A stretch of 64,000 nucleotides of DNA, from the NCBI GenBank assembly GCA_051000345.1, contig JBPCOJ010000004.1:9212-73211 (forward strand). The letters run 5' to 3'. The stretch comes from JBHENC01 sp051000345 (GTDB lineage Bacteria; Acidobacteriota; Blastocatellia; Pyrinomonadales; Pyrinomonadaceae). Numbering within the stretch: position 1 is the stretch's first letter; each line of letters begins with the position of its first letter. The position numbers were made by a program, and so were the translations under genes. Under the pieces are notes generated by a model that ran no database searches, had not been told where the DNA came from, and was given only the letters and a program-made list of their open reading frames with translations. Below are positions 53,811 to 61,392 of the stretch, in pieces.

Positions 53811-56141
53811 ATGCGCTTAATCATCACTGAAAAACCTTCGATGGGGCGCGATGTCGCGGCGGCGCTCGGCGCGACGCGGCGCGGCAACGGCTTCGTTGAA
53901 GGCGCGAACGATCTCATTACGTGGTGCGTCGGCCACCTCATCGAACTCGACGACCCGGAAGCCTACGATCCGAAGTTCAAGCAATGGAGAATGGGCACGC
54001 TGCCGATTCTTCCGCAAAGCTTTCAATATCATCCGTCCGAGAGAACCAAAGATCAATACAACATTATTAAGAGCCTGCTCGAGCGCAAAGACGTGGAAGT
54101 AATCGTCAACGCAGCGGACGCAGGGCGCGAGGGCGAATTAATTTTCGATCTCGTTTATACGCTCGCGCGCTGCAAGAAGCCCGTGCAGAGATTGTGGATT
54201 TCTTCGCTCACGCATGATGCAATTATCGAAGGCTTCAACGCTCTGAAGTCCGCAGATGAATACAAAGGCTTGCGCGATTCCGCACACGCGCGCCAGCAGG
54301 CGGATTGGCTCGTCGGCATGAACGCGACGCGCGCGCAAACCGTCAAAGCCAGACAAGCCGGGCACGACGGAGTTTATTCGCTCGGGCGCGTGCAAACTCC
54401 CACGCTCGCGCTCATCGCCGGGCGCGACGGGGAAATCGCTGCCTTCGTGCCGACAGACTATTACGAGGTCAGGGCGGATTTTCAATCTACATCGGGCGCG
54501 TATCTGGGACTCTGGTTTAATAAAGACGGTTCCCGCTTCGATAAAAAAGAGGCTGCCGAAGCAATCGTCGTTAAAGTCAAAGACAAGCCGGGAAGAATCG
54601 AAAGGGTAGATAGGAAAGCTTCAAAGGAACGCGCGCCGCTGCTTTATGATTTAACAAGTTTGCAGCGCGCCGCCAACGCGCGTTACGGTTTCTCCGCCGC
54701 GCACACGCTCGAAGTGGCGCAATCGCTTTACGAAAAAAAGTTTCTCACTTACCCGCGCACCGCTTCGCGGCATCTTTCGGCGAGCGTGAATAAAGAGATC
54801 AAAGAACACGTCTTGGCCGCGCGCATCGGCCCGTATGTCGAGTTCATCGAAACCATTCTGGCGAAGGGCAAAATTTCGCTGACGAGCCGCCACGTGGACG
54901 ACAAGAAAGTATCCGATCATCACGCGATTATTTCCACCAAGCAACAAATAAACGCAGGGGCGCTTTCGCCCGATGAAAAGCGCATTTACGATCTCGTCGT
55001 GCGCCGCTTTCTCGCCGCCTTTTATCCCGATGCCGAAATAGAACGCACCACGATCACGACGCACGCCGAAGGCGAAAGCTTTATCACGCGCGGCACAGTC
55101 GTGTTGAAGGCGGGCTGGCGCGCGGTTGATCCGCCCGGCAGAGAAAGGAAATTCGAGACGGATGACGAAACGAATGATGCGGAATTGCCGCCCGTGAAAG
55201 CTCAGGAAACTGTCGAGACGTTGAACGCCGAAGCGCTCGCCAAGCAAACCAAAGCGCCGCCGCGATATACGGAATCCAGCTTGCTCGGCGCGATGGAAAC
55301 GGCAGGAAAAAAAGTCGAAGACGAAGAACTGCGCCTTGCGATGAAGGACTCCGGCCTCGGCACTCCGGCGACGCGCGCATCTATTATCGAAACGCTTCTC
55401 AAGCGCGAATACATCGTGCGCGAAAAGAAATCCTTAACGGCGACGCCGAAAGGCATCGCGCTTATCAAGATGCTGCCGTCGCCTTTGCTCAAATCTGCGG
55501 AGTTGACTGGCAGTTGGGAGAAAAAGCTTTCGCTGATGTCGAAGAACGAGTATGCGCGCGAGGCGTTCATCGGCGAAGTAAAGGAAATGGTCGCCGAGTT
55601 GGTTGCACAAATCACTGCCGCGCCAATCGAGATGAATTCCAATCCAGCGCCGAAGCGCGAGATCGACCGGCCTGACAAAGCGATTGATTGCCCGAAATGC
55701 AAGATCGAGAATCGCCAAGGCTTTTTGCTTGAACGAAGCGGCGCAAACGGCGTGTTTTTAATCTGCGCGACGGGAAGAGAAACTTGCGGCTTTATCAGCG
55801 ATGCGCCGAAGAACGCGAAGCAGCGCAAGTCTATGCTTCAAACGATTTGCCACGCTTGCGGCGGCGCGATGCGCATACGGCTGCCGAAGGAAAAAGGCAA
55901 GAAAACATTCCTCGCCTGCCTGAATTATCCGCAGTGTCAGGGACGACGATGGTTCGATGAACAGAGCGCGCTTGAAGAACCCGTTGCTCCGGCAGAAAGC
56001 GGCCAGCCATGTTCGCTGTGCAATACGCCCATGCTCAAACGCGGCCCCGCTTCATCCGGCAATTATTTCTGGTCATGCCCGAAGTGGCGCAGCGATGGCA
56101 CGGGCTGCAACTCCAAACCCGTATGGATCAATGGTTCCTGA
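53811..56141 (+). CDS. topB: DNA topoisomerase III (type IA)
   Basis: A 776-residue single-strand DNA-passing topoisomerase. Seen: Toprim domain (about 1-140; ITEKPSMGRD, DAGREGELI), topo IA core with active-site Tyr314 in FLTYPRT, and three C-terminal zinc-ribbon segments (CPKC...CGF, CHACGG...CLNYPQC, CSLCNTP...GC). The ATG at 53811 begins the conserved LIITEKPS; earlier in-frame starts are not conserved. It is flanked by repeat copies D and E in the same orientation. The type IA genes usually lie near recombination genes; none is seen here. Confidence 0.94.
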   Translation: MRLIITEKPSMGRDVAAALGATRRGNGFVEGANDLITWCVGHLIELDDPEAYDPKFKQWRMGTLPILPQSFQYHPSERTKDQYNIIKSLLERKDVEVIVNAADAGREGELIFDLVYTLARCKKPVQRLWISSLTHDAIIEGFNALKSADEYKGLRDSAHARQQADWLVGMNATRAQTVKARQAGHDGVYSLGRVQTPTLALIAGRDGEIAAFVPTDYYEVRADFQSTSGAYLGLWFNKDGSRFDKKEAAEAIVVKVKDKPGRIERVDRKASKERAPLLYDLTSLQRAANARYGFSAAHTLEVAQSLYEKKFLTYPRTASRHLSASVNKEIKEHVLAARIGPYVEFIETILAKGKISLTSRHVDDKKVSDHHAIISTKQQINAGALSPDEKRIYDLVVRRFLAAFYPDAEIERTTITTHAEGESFITRGTVVLKAGWRAVDPPGRERKFETDDETNDAELPPVKAQETVETLNAEALAKQTKAPPRYTESSLLGAMETAGKKVEDEELRLAMKDSGLGTPATRASIIETLLKREYIVREKKSLTATPKGIALIKMLPSPLLKSAELTGSWEKKLSLMSKNEYAREAFIGEVKEMVAELVAQITAAPIEMNSNPAPKREIDRPDKAIDCPKCKIENRQGFLLERSGANGVFLICATGRETCGFISDAPKNAKQRKSMLQTICHACGGAMRIRLPKEKGKKTFLACLNYPQCQGRRWFDEQSALEEPVAPAESGQPCSLCNTPMLKRGPASSGNYFWSCPKWRSDGTGCNSKPVWINGS

Positions 56142-56161
56142 TGCGAAACTGAGGACTGTGT

Positions 56162-56310
56162 AATTTAAGTTTTATGAATTGCCTCTAGCTTTAGCTAGAG
56201 GATACAAATCAAGAAGTAGTGGCTTTAGCCAAATCGGTTCGGCTAAAGCCGACATATTTAGCTTATCTGATCCACTAGCTGAAGCTAGTGGCAACTTATA
56301 TTTTATAAGT
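56162..56310. repeat. Nested-hairpin repeat, copy E
   Basis: About 90% identical to copy D across the middle: CCTCTAGCTTTAGCTAGAGG, GTGGCTTTAGCC / GGCTAAAGCC, CCACTAGCTGAAGCTAGTGG. It starts 20 bases after the topB stop and ends exactly before the stop of the leftward monooxygenase gene (56311). Confidence 0.85.
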
Positions 56311-56667
56311 TCAGTGCATCTTGAAAGCGCCGCCATGCGGTTCGGGCGGCAAATCAGGGCGAGCCGAGTCTTGAATGACCTCGTGCATTTCCAACACATT
56401 CGGCTTCGGGAAGGCATCTTTCGGGAGCGTGCCGGACTGCGCATGTCCCTTTACGAATTCATCGGAGCGCACCCAATTAAGAAAGTCTTCGCGGCTATTC
56501 CAAATTGTAAACACTACGTATGGATCGCCTTCGTTGACGGGACGCAGCACTTGATTGGAAACGAATCCCGGCATCTTGTCCACCAGCCCCGCCCGCTCCC
56601 GAAACCTCTTCTCGAAGGCGTCGGCATATTCCGGCTTGACGTAAATACGATTCGCTACTGTAATCAT
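56311..56667 (-). CDS. Antibiotic-biosynthesis monooxygenase / IsdG-like protein
   Basis: A 118-residue ferredoxin-like-fold protein of the ABM family. Seen: VANRIYVKPEYADAF at the start and the conserved FTIWNSREDFLNW with Trp and aromatic residues lining the small active site. Related IsdG/HmoA members degrade heme; others act on quinones. A His at residue 69-71 expected for heme degraders is not clear, so the substrate is open. ATG at 56667 with AGGAAG upstream. Confidence 0.8.
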   Translation of the reverse strand: MITVANRIYVKPEYADAFEKRFRERAGLVDKMPGFVSNQVLRPVNEGDPYVVFTIWNSREDFLNWVRSDEFVKGHAQSGTLPKDAFPKPNVLEMHEVIQDSARPDLPPEPHGGAFKMH

Positions 56668-56741
56668 TTGCTTCTTCCTTTATATAAAACCGCCGCGTGA
56701 AAGACTGCAACGAAAATCACTCTCGCGCTTGTTTACACGAG

Positions 56742-57599
56742 CTAAGTCGTTTTCGTCGCTTCGAGTTCAAATCCATCAGTCAAGCTGGCGAGTTTGATCG
56801 AGGTTGCCAAGCCGAGCATTTGGAGCGTGCGGATAATCCACCAGTTAGTGTCGATCTCGTACCACGCGAGGCCATGCTTTGCGGCTGTCGGATAGGCGTG
56901 ATGATTATTGTGCCAGCCTTCGCCGAAGGTTAAGAGCGCGACCCAGAAACTGTTGCGCGAATCATCCTTTGTCGCAAAGCGGCGCGTTCCCCATAAATGC
57001 GTTGCAGAGTTGACGAGCCATGTCGCGTGCAATCCGTAAGTCGCGCGGAAGAAGACCGCCCACAAAAGATACGACCAACCGCCGAAGACGAGCAGCAACG
57101 CTCCCAGCACGACGTTCGGCAGCCAGTACAATTGATTGAGCGCGACATGAAATTTATCCTTCATCAGATCGGGAGTGTAACGCATCAGCACTGCCTTATC
57201 GTGATCCTGCGCCGTTCCGCTGATGACCCAGATAAAGTGCGACCACCAGCCGCCGTCGCGCGGGCTGTGCGGATCGCCGGGCGCGTCCGTGTGCGCGTGG
57301 TGTATGCGATGCGTCGCCACCCAATCAATCGGCCCGCCCTGCATGGCGAGCGCGCCGCAGAGCGTCATAACGTATTCAAGCGGTTTCGGCGTCTTGAAGC
57401 CGCGATGCGTCAGAAGGCGATGATAGCCGACGCCGATGCCGAAGCTTCCCGTCAGCCACCAGAGAAAAACTGCGGCAGCCAAAGCCTTCCATGTAAACAC
57501 GAAAAGCGCCGCCACCGCGCCGAGATGAAAGATCGAAAGAATCAAAATGTTGACCCGGTTGGGAGTTCTTTCACTTTCATTGACAATCGCCGTGCGCAT
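56742..57599 (-). CDS. Membrane acyl-lipid/acyl-CoA delta-9 fatty acid desaturase
   Basis: A 285-residue multi-pass membrane di-iron desaturase. Three His boxes: YHRLLTH near residue 58, HRIHHAHTD near 95, and EGWHNNHH near 230. Hydrophobic segments lie between them (FHLGAVAALFVFTWKA, LGALLLVFGGWSYL). It introduces a double bond into acyl chains, aiding membrane fluidity at low temperature, which suits the nearby RRM and DEAD helicase genes. ATG at 57599; no strong ribosome site is seen in the sequence just upstream. Confidence 0.93.
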   Translation of the reverse strand: MRTAIVNESERTPNRVNILILSIFHLGAVAALFVFTWKALAAAVFLWWLTGSFGIGVGYHRLLTHRGFKTPKPLEYVMTLCGALAMQGGPIDWVATHRIHHAHTDAPGDPHSPRDGGWWSHFIWVISGTAQDHDKAVLMRYTPDLMKDKFHVALNQLYWLPNVVLGALLLVFGGWSYLLWAVFFRATYGLHATWLVNSATHLWGTRRFATKDDSRNSFWVALLTFGEGWHNNHHAYPTAAKHGLAWYEIDTNWWIIRTLQMLGLATSIKLASLTDGFELEATKTT

Positions 57600-58053
57600 T
57601 TTCGTATTACCTCGATTAAAAATTTTCAGCCTGTGCTGTGATGCCCGTGCTCCTTAATATCGTAGCAAGTCGAAGCCGCGCGCGTTGTAATAGTTGTGTA
57701 ACCGCGCAAGCGGCGATAGGCATCTTTTCAAGGCATAAATCGCTAAACTGCGCCAGCGTAAGTCACCGCATATTTGCCGTATACTGGATTTAGACTTGCA
57801 ACTGAAGGGCGAAATAGTGCATCTTAGTGGCTGGTAAACCCTTCTCTCTTGCATCAACGGTGATGCGTCCCCGCTTTAATTAGCATTACGGGCGGCGTTT
57901 CGGGATCGTTCGAGAGCAGGCTAATTTCAACTTCAGAAGCCGCTCAACTTAATAGAGCACCCGAACACGAGCCTTCGCTGCTACCGTTACTCCGAAGCCA
58001 CTTTTCATTCGAAGCTTCTCTTACATACTCCCATCTGGGAGAGGTACATCTAC
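57600..58053. other. Intergenic region, desaturase to RRM gene
   Basis: 454 bases between two divergent genes. It holds the promoters and a long 5' leader of the RRM gene ending in a hairpin at the ribosome site (58028-58044). A short leftward frame near 57654-57857 has no ribosome site or conserved features. No other RNA gene or repeat family copy is visible. Confidence 0.5.
58028..58044 (+). promoter_or_regulatory. Hairpin hiding the ribosome site of the RRM gene
   Basis: CTCCC (58028-58032), loop ATCT, GGGAG (58037-58041): a perfect 5-base stem whose right arm is the ribosome site GGGAGAGG. It could be a simple temperature-sensitive lock, but a small stem may occur by chance. Confidence 0.45.
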
Positions 58054-58431
58054 ATGTCTATGAAACTATACGTCGGCAATCTCGCGTTCCAGACTGCGAG
58101 CGAAGATTTGCAGCAGTTGTTTGCCCAAGCGGGAACAGTCGAATCGGCTTCGGTTGTCGAAGATCGTGAAACGGGTCGCTCGCGCGGCTTCGGCTTCGTC
58201 GAAATGTCTTCTAAGGAAGAAGGCGAAAAAGCCATCGAAGAATTCAACGGCAAGGAAGTCAACGGTCGTAATTTGAACGTCAACGAAGCCAAACCGCGTG
58301 AAGACCGTGGCGGCGGCGGTGGCGGCGGACGCGGCGGCTACGGCGGCGGCGGCGGTGGTCGCGGCGGCGGCGGCGGTGGTCGCAGCGGCGGCGGCGGTGG
58401 TTACGGCGGCGGTGGCGGCAACCGTTACTAA
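58054..58431 (+). CDS. Glycine-rich RRM RNA-binding protein
   Basis: 125 residues: an RRM domain (about 1-82) with RNP2 LYVGNL at residues 5-10 and RNP1 RGFGFVEM at about 44-51, then a Gly/Arg-rich tail (about 90-125). Such bacterial proteins (Rbp of cyanobacteria) are often cold-induced and bind AU-rich RNA. The long upstream leader and the ribosome-site hairpin suggest post-transcriptional control. A strong terminator follows, then the DEAD helicase gene. The codons of the tail are GGC-rich, which makes the DNA strongly repetitive. Confidence 0.95.
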   Translation: MSMKLYVGNLAFQTASEDLQQLFAQAGTVESASVVEDRETGRSRGFGFVEMSSKEEGEKAIEEFNGKEVNGRNLNVNEAKPREDRGGGGGGGRGGYGGGGGGRGGGGGGRSGGGGGYGGGGGNRY

Positions 58432-58466
58432 TTGTCGCTTTACATAACACGACAATTCTTTGCACA

Positions 58467-58514
58467 GAATGCCCGCGACGAGCGAATGTGCTTGTCGCGG
58501 GCATTCCGGTTTTT
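58467..58514 (+). terminator. Rho-independent terminator after the RRM gene
   Basis: Perfect 13-base stem GAATGCCCGCGAC / GTCGCGGGCATTC (58467-58479 / 58494-58506) with a 14-base loop, then CGGTTTTT. Confidence 0.92.
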
Positions 58515-58567
58515 CAAACAAAAGTCGCGCGTCAATATAGTTACGCGCGCACTATATAAAGGAACGA

Positions 58568-59794
58568 ATGAGTTTTACAGAACTTGGACTGCAACCAGCA
58601 ACGCTTGGCGGCTGCGAGTCTCTCGGCTACGTCACACCGACGCCGATTCAAATGCAAGCGATTCCCATTATCCTCGCCGGTTCGGATTTAATCGGGTGCG
58701 CTGAAACAGGCACCGGAAAAACAGCCGCTTTTTTGCTTCCGATCATTCAAAGAATGGCGGACACGCCGCGCCCCGGCGTGCGCGTTTTGATTCTCGCTCC
58801 GACGCGCGAACTCGCATCGCAAATCGAAGCCAGCTACCGCGAGTTAGCGCCGAAAAAGGCTCCGCGCTGTGTCAGCATTATCGGCGGCGCGAATATGTCG
58901 CGGCAGACGGAAGCTTTGCGTCGCCGTGATGCAGGCTTGGTCGTTGCCACACCGGGACGCTTTCTCGATCACGTAGAGCGCGGCTCCGTCAATCTCGCTC
59001 ACATCGAAGTGCTCGTGCTGGACGAAGCAGACCGTATGCTCGACATGGGCTTTTGGCCGGCGATTCGCCGCGTGCTCGGAATGCTTCCCGTAAAGCGCCA
59101 GACTTTGCTTTTTTCCGCGACGATGTCGCCATCAATCGAACAACTCGCGCGCACGACGATGCAGAAACCGGCGCTCGTCGAAGTCAGCACACGCGGACAT
59201 GCTCCCTTGCTTGTAGAACAAACGGCTTACCCCGTCGCAATGGAATCGAAGACGGCGCTTCTGCTCGATCTGCTCGAACGCGAGCGCTTTGAACGCGTCC
59301 TAGTCTTTACGCGCACCAAGCGCGGAGCCGAGCGTCTTTCGCATATTTTAGAAGCGCGCCAGCATCAGGTTAATCGTATTCACGCTGACCGCACGCAGCC
59401 GCAACGCGAAGCGGCACTGCGCGGCTTCAAAGACGGAGGAACGCGCGTGCTCGTCGCAACGGACATCGCAGCGCGCGGCATTGACGTTGATTCCATTTCG
59501 CATGTTATCAACTTCGATGTGCCTGCCGCGCCCGAAGATTACGTGCATAGAATCGGGCGCACGGGACGCGCCGGAAAAACAGGGCGCGCTATTACGCTTT
59601 TGACGCCCGCCGAAGAAATGTCTCTGCGCGGCATCGAACGCCTGACAGGGCAACCCATCAAGCGCGTTTTTCTGCCTGCCTTCGGCGGCTCGCAGGAATC
59701 GGGCGCAAGCACTTCGCCGAAACCCTTCGCTTCCGCCAAACACGGCAGCAGCGCCGGGCGTCGTTCATTTCGCCCGCGACGCGCGAGTAGATAA
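58568..59794 (+). CDS. DEAD-box RNA helicase (RhlE-like)
   Basis: A 408-residue ATP-dependent RNA helicase. Motifs: Q motif near 22 (PTPIQMQ), I AETGTGKT, Ia PTRELA, II DEAD at about 155, III SAT, VI HRIGRTGR near 330. The C-terminal tail is short, basic and Ser/Arg-rich (SAGRRSFRPRRASR), as in RhlE. It likely unwinds structured RNA or helps ribosome assembly. It follows the RRM gene after a terminator, so the two may have separate promoters. Start ATG at 58568 with AAAGGAACG upstream. Confidence 0.95.
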   Translation: MSFTELGLQPATLGGCESLGYVTPTPIQMQAIPIILAGSDLIGCAETGTGKTAAFLLPIIQRMADTPRPGVRVLILAPTRELASQIEASYRELAPKKAPRCVSIIGGANMSRQTEALRRRDAGLVVATPGRFLDHVERGSVNLAHIEVLVLDEADRMLDMGFWPAIRRVLGMLPVKRQTLLFSATMSPSIEQLARTTMQKPALVEVSTRGHAPLLVEQTAYPVAMESKTALLLDLLERERFERVLVFTRTKRGAERLSHILEARQHQVNRIHADRTQPQREAALRGFKDGGTRVLVATDIAARGIDVDSISHVINFDVPAAPEDYVHRIGRTGRAGKTGRAITLLTPAEEMSLRGIERLTGQPIKRVFLPAFGGSQESGASTSPKPFASAKHGSSAGRRSFRPRRASR

Positions 59795-59815
59795 ACTTTA
59801 GCGCACATGAATGCT

Positions 59816-59846
59816 CGACAGATGCCCGTGCATCGTGCATCTGTCG
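59816..59846 (+). terminator. Hairpin between the helicase and infA
   Basis: Ten-base perfect stem CGACAGATGC / GCATCTGTCG with an 11-base loop. No T-run follows, so it could be an RNA stability element rather than a terminator. Confidence 0.5.
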
Positions 59847-59885
59847 GCTTCAACAAAGATAGATAAAGATATAAGGAGAAATTGA

Positions 59886-60107
59886 TTGGCTAAAGATGAT
59901 TTGATTCCCGCCGAAGGCTTGATTATAGACAAGCAGCCCAACGCGTTTTTCAAGGTGCAACTCGATAACACGGAGCACGTCGTACTCGCGCAGATTTCCG
60001 GCAAGATGCGCAAAAATCGCATACGCATTCTCGTCGGCGACCGCGTCAGCGTTGAACTGACGCCCTACGATTTGACGCGCGGGCGTATCACTTACAGATA
60101 CAAATAA
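59886..60107 (+). CDS. infA: Translation initiation factor IF-1
   Basis: 73-residue S1-fold protein with the IF-1 hallmarks GLIIDKQPNAFFKV, VLAQISGKMRKNRIRI and GDRVSVELTPYDLTRGRI. The start is TTG with AAGGAG (59873-59878) 7 bases upstream, a non-ATG start in a core gene. It is not in the usual ribosomal-protein operon; its neighbours are an RNA helicase and a zinc-ribbon protein. Confidence 0.97.
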   Translation: MAKDDLIPAEGLIIDKQPNAFFKVQLDNTEHVVLAQISGKMRKNRIRILVGDRVSVELTPYDLTRGRITYRYK

Positions 60108-60225
60108 AAGCTTGGGAAGCAAAATTTCAGAGAACGTATATTCAACAGTCACATGTCTAAAACAGTTTTCGTTTTACGGCTACTGGCTCGGGACGGCAAA
60201 CACTTGGCCGTCAAAGGAAGGTTTT

Positions 60226-60588
60226 ATGGAAAAAGTAGAAAAGCACATTTACGCGGTCGGTGATCGGGTTGAAAAGTTGTGTCTGGTGTGCGGCGAAGAA
60301 CGCGGCCACGTCGTCGCGTCCGTCACCAAGCGCGGACAGATTTCGCGCGTCGATTGCGCCAGATGCAAAACGCGCAGCACGTTCAAGCAAAACGCCGTTC
60401 ACGGCACGCGCGCGGCGATGAAGGTCGGCGCGCCCTACGATCAGGCACGCACGTATAGCTCCGGCCAGACGATGCTGCACCCGACATACGGCGTCGGCGA
60501 AGTAATGGCCGTTATCGAGCCGCGAAAAATCGACGTGCTTTTTCCAGACCGTATGCGCAGACTCATTCATTCGCGTGTTCAGGCGTAA
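60226..60588 (+). CDS. Zinc-ribbon protein with C-terminal barrel, function unknown
   Basis: 120 residues from the ATG at 60226, with AAAGGAAGG upstream. N-terminal zinc knuckles CLVCGE (19-24) and CARC (44-47); the C-terminus (LHPTYGVGEVMAVI, then KIDVLFPDRMRRLIHSR) resembles small Tudor-like barrels found at the ends of UvrD/PcrA helicases and of CarD-type proteins, which contact RNA polymerase or nucleic acid. A role in transcription or translation control is inference. It overlaps the next small gene by 14 bases. Confidence 0.7.
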   Translation: MEKVEKHIYAVGDRVEKLCLVCGEERGHVVASVTKRGQISRVDCARCKTRSTFKQNAVHGTRAAMKVGAPYDQARTYSSGQTMLHPTYGVGEVMAVIEPRKIDVLFPDRMRRLIHSRVQA

Positions 60589-60814
60589 ACAAACGAACAG
60601 GATTCAGAAGATTCGTTTGCGAAGAAACAACCGCGCGCCTGTTTCCGAGTGGGCGGCAATCGGCACGCGGCTCACTTTTCGCGCGGAGGTAATGCCCGGC
60701 CGCGAATCCGGCGAGCGCACATTTACTGTGGCGCGCGTACACGCCAGCGGGCGGGTGGAATTAATTGAAATCTTCGGACAACATGCCGAAACGGAATTTG
60801 AACCCGTGCGTTGA
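60575..60814 (+). CDS. Small basic hypothetical protein
   Basis: 79 residues from a GTG overlapping the previous gene by 14 bases, beginning MFRRKQTNRIQKIRLRRN. The Arg-rich N-terminus and short beta-rich remainder (FTVARVHASGRVELIEIFG) suggest a nucleic-acid-binding role. There is no clear ribosome site, but translational coupling is possible. I could not match it to a family, so existence is moderately supported. Confidence 0.4.
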   Translation: MFRRKQTNRIQKIRLRRNNRAPVSEWAAIGTRLTFRAEVMPGRESGERTFTVARVHASGRVELIEIFGQHAETEFEPVR

Positions 60815-60900
60815 AAACCATAGCGCAATACAAGCCGCGCATGTTTTCCCGCGCGACTTACATAGCAACCGTTTAGCGGCAATTAGCTTCTTGAAACAAC

Positions 60901-61152
60901 ATGGCATCTGCGTTTAGCATGAGCGGACTACGAGTCTATATCAACCCGGAAAATTCTTTGCCGGGCGAGCAGGGAACGTTTTATAGCCGTCGCGCCGACG
61001 GGCCGTATTACTGCTGGCGCTACGAAGCGGGGCAGTGGAGCGGCTCGCGCGTTCACCCGCATGATCCTGTGGCAAAGGCTTTGTCTATGGCTCGCTGGAA
61101 GGCTGTGCCTGCATCATTGCAGACAAAGCTCGACGAGCACTACATGGAATAA
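60901..61152 (+). CDS. Small conserved-looking hypothetical protein
   Basis: An 83-residue protein, with strong codon preference like its neighbours. Phrases RVYINPENSL, YYCWRYEAGQWSG and the C-terminal helix LQTKLDEHYME give a compact mixed fold. No known function and no motif. No ribosome site of note. It is preceded by an 86-base gap and followed by 240 bases before the radical-SAM gene; that gap holds only an ATACATT...AATGTAT inverted repeat near 61254. Confidence 0.6.
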   Translation: MASAFSMSGLRVYINPENSLPGEQGTFYSRRADGPYYCWRYEAGQWSGSRVHPHDPVAKALSMARWKAVPASLQTKLDEHYME

Positions 61153-61392
61153 CGCGGTGGCGTAAGTTTCGCGCTTCATCACAAAGCTTTTTTTACTCAT
61201 CAATCAAATAATTATCAGCCAGCTATGTACGGTAATGCACGTAGCTGCTACAATACATTCAAATAATGTATGGCTCGCTGTTTGGATCGAGTTCCCCTCT
61301 CCTTCCTCCTTGCGTTGTCAATCATTTAATTTCTTTCAAGGACTTGAAAAAAGCTGCTTGAGCGTTTGAAACGAAGCTGAGGGAAACGGGTC

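Noticed and set aside
53566..56310. Composite transposon made of repeats D and E around topB
   Set aside because: No transposase or target-site duplication is visible, so only a recombination hypothesis is kept.
57654..57857. Leftward 67-codon frame upstream of the RRM gene
   Set aside because: No ribosome site and no family resemblance; better explained as leader and promoter region.
58300..58431. GGC-rich stretch as a regulatory repeat
   Set aside because: It is explained by glycine codons in the tail of the RRM protein.
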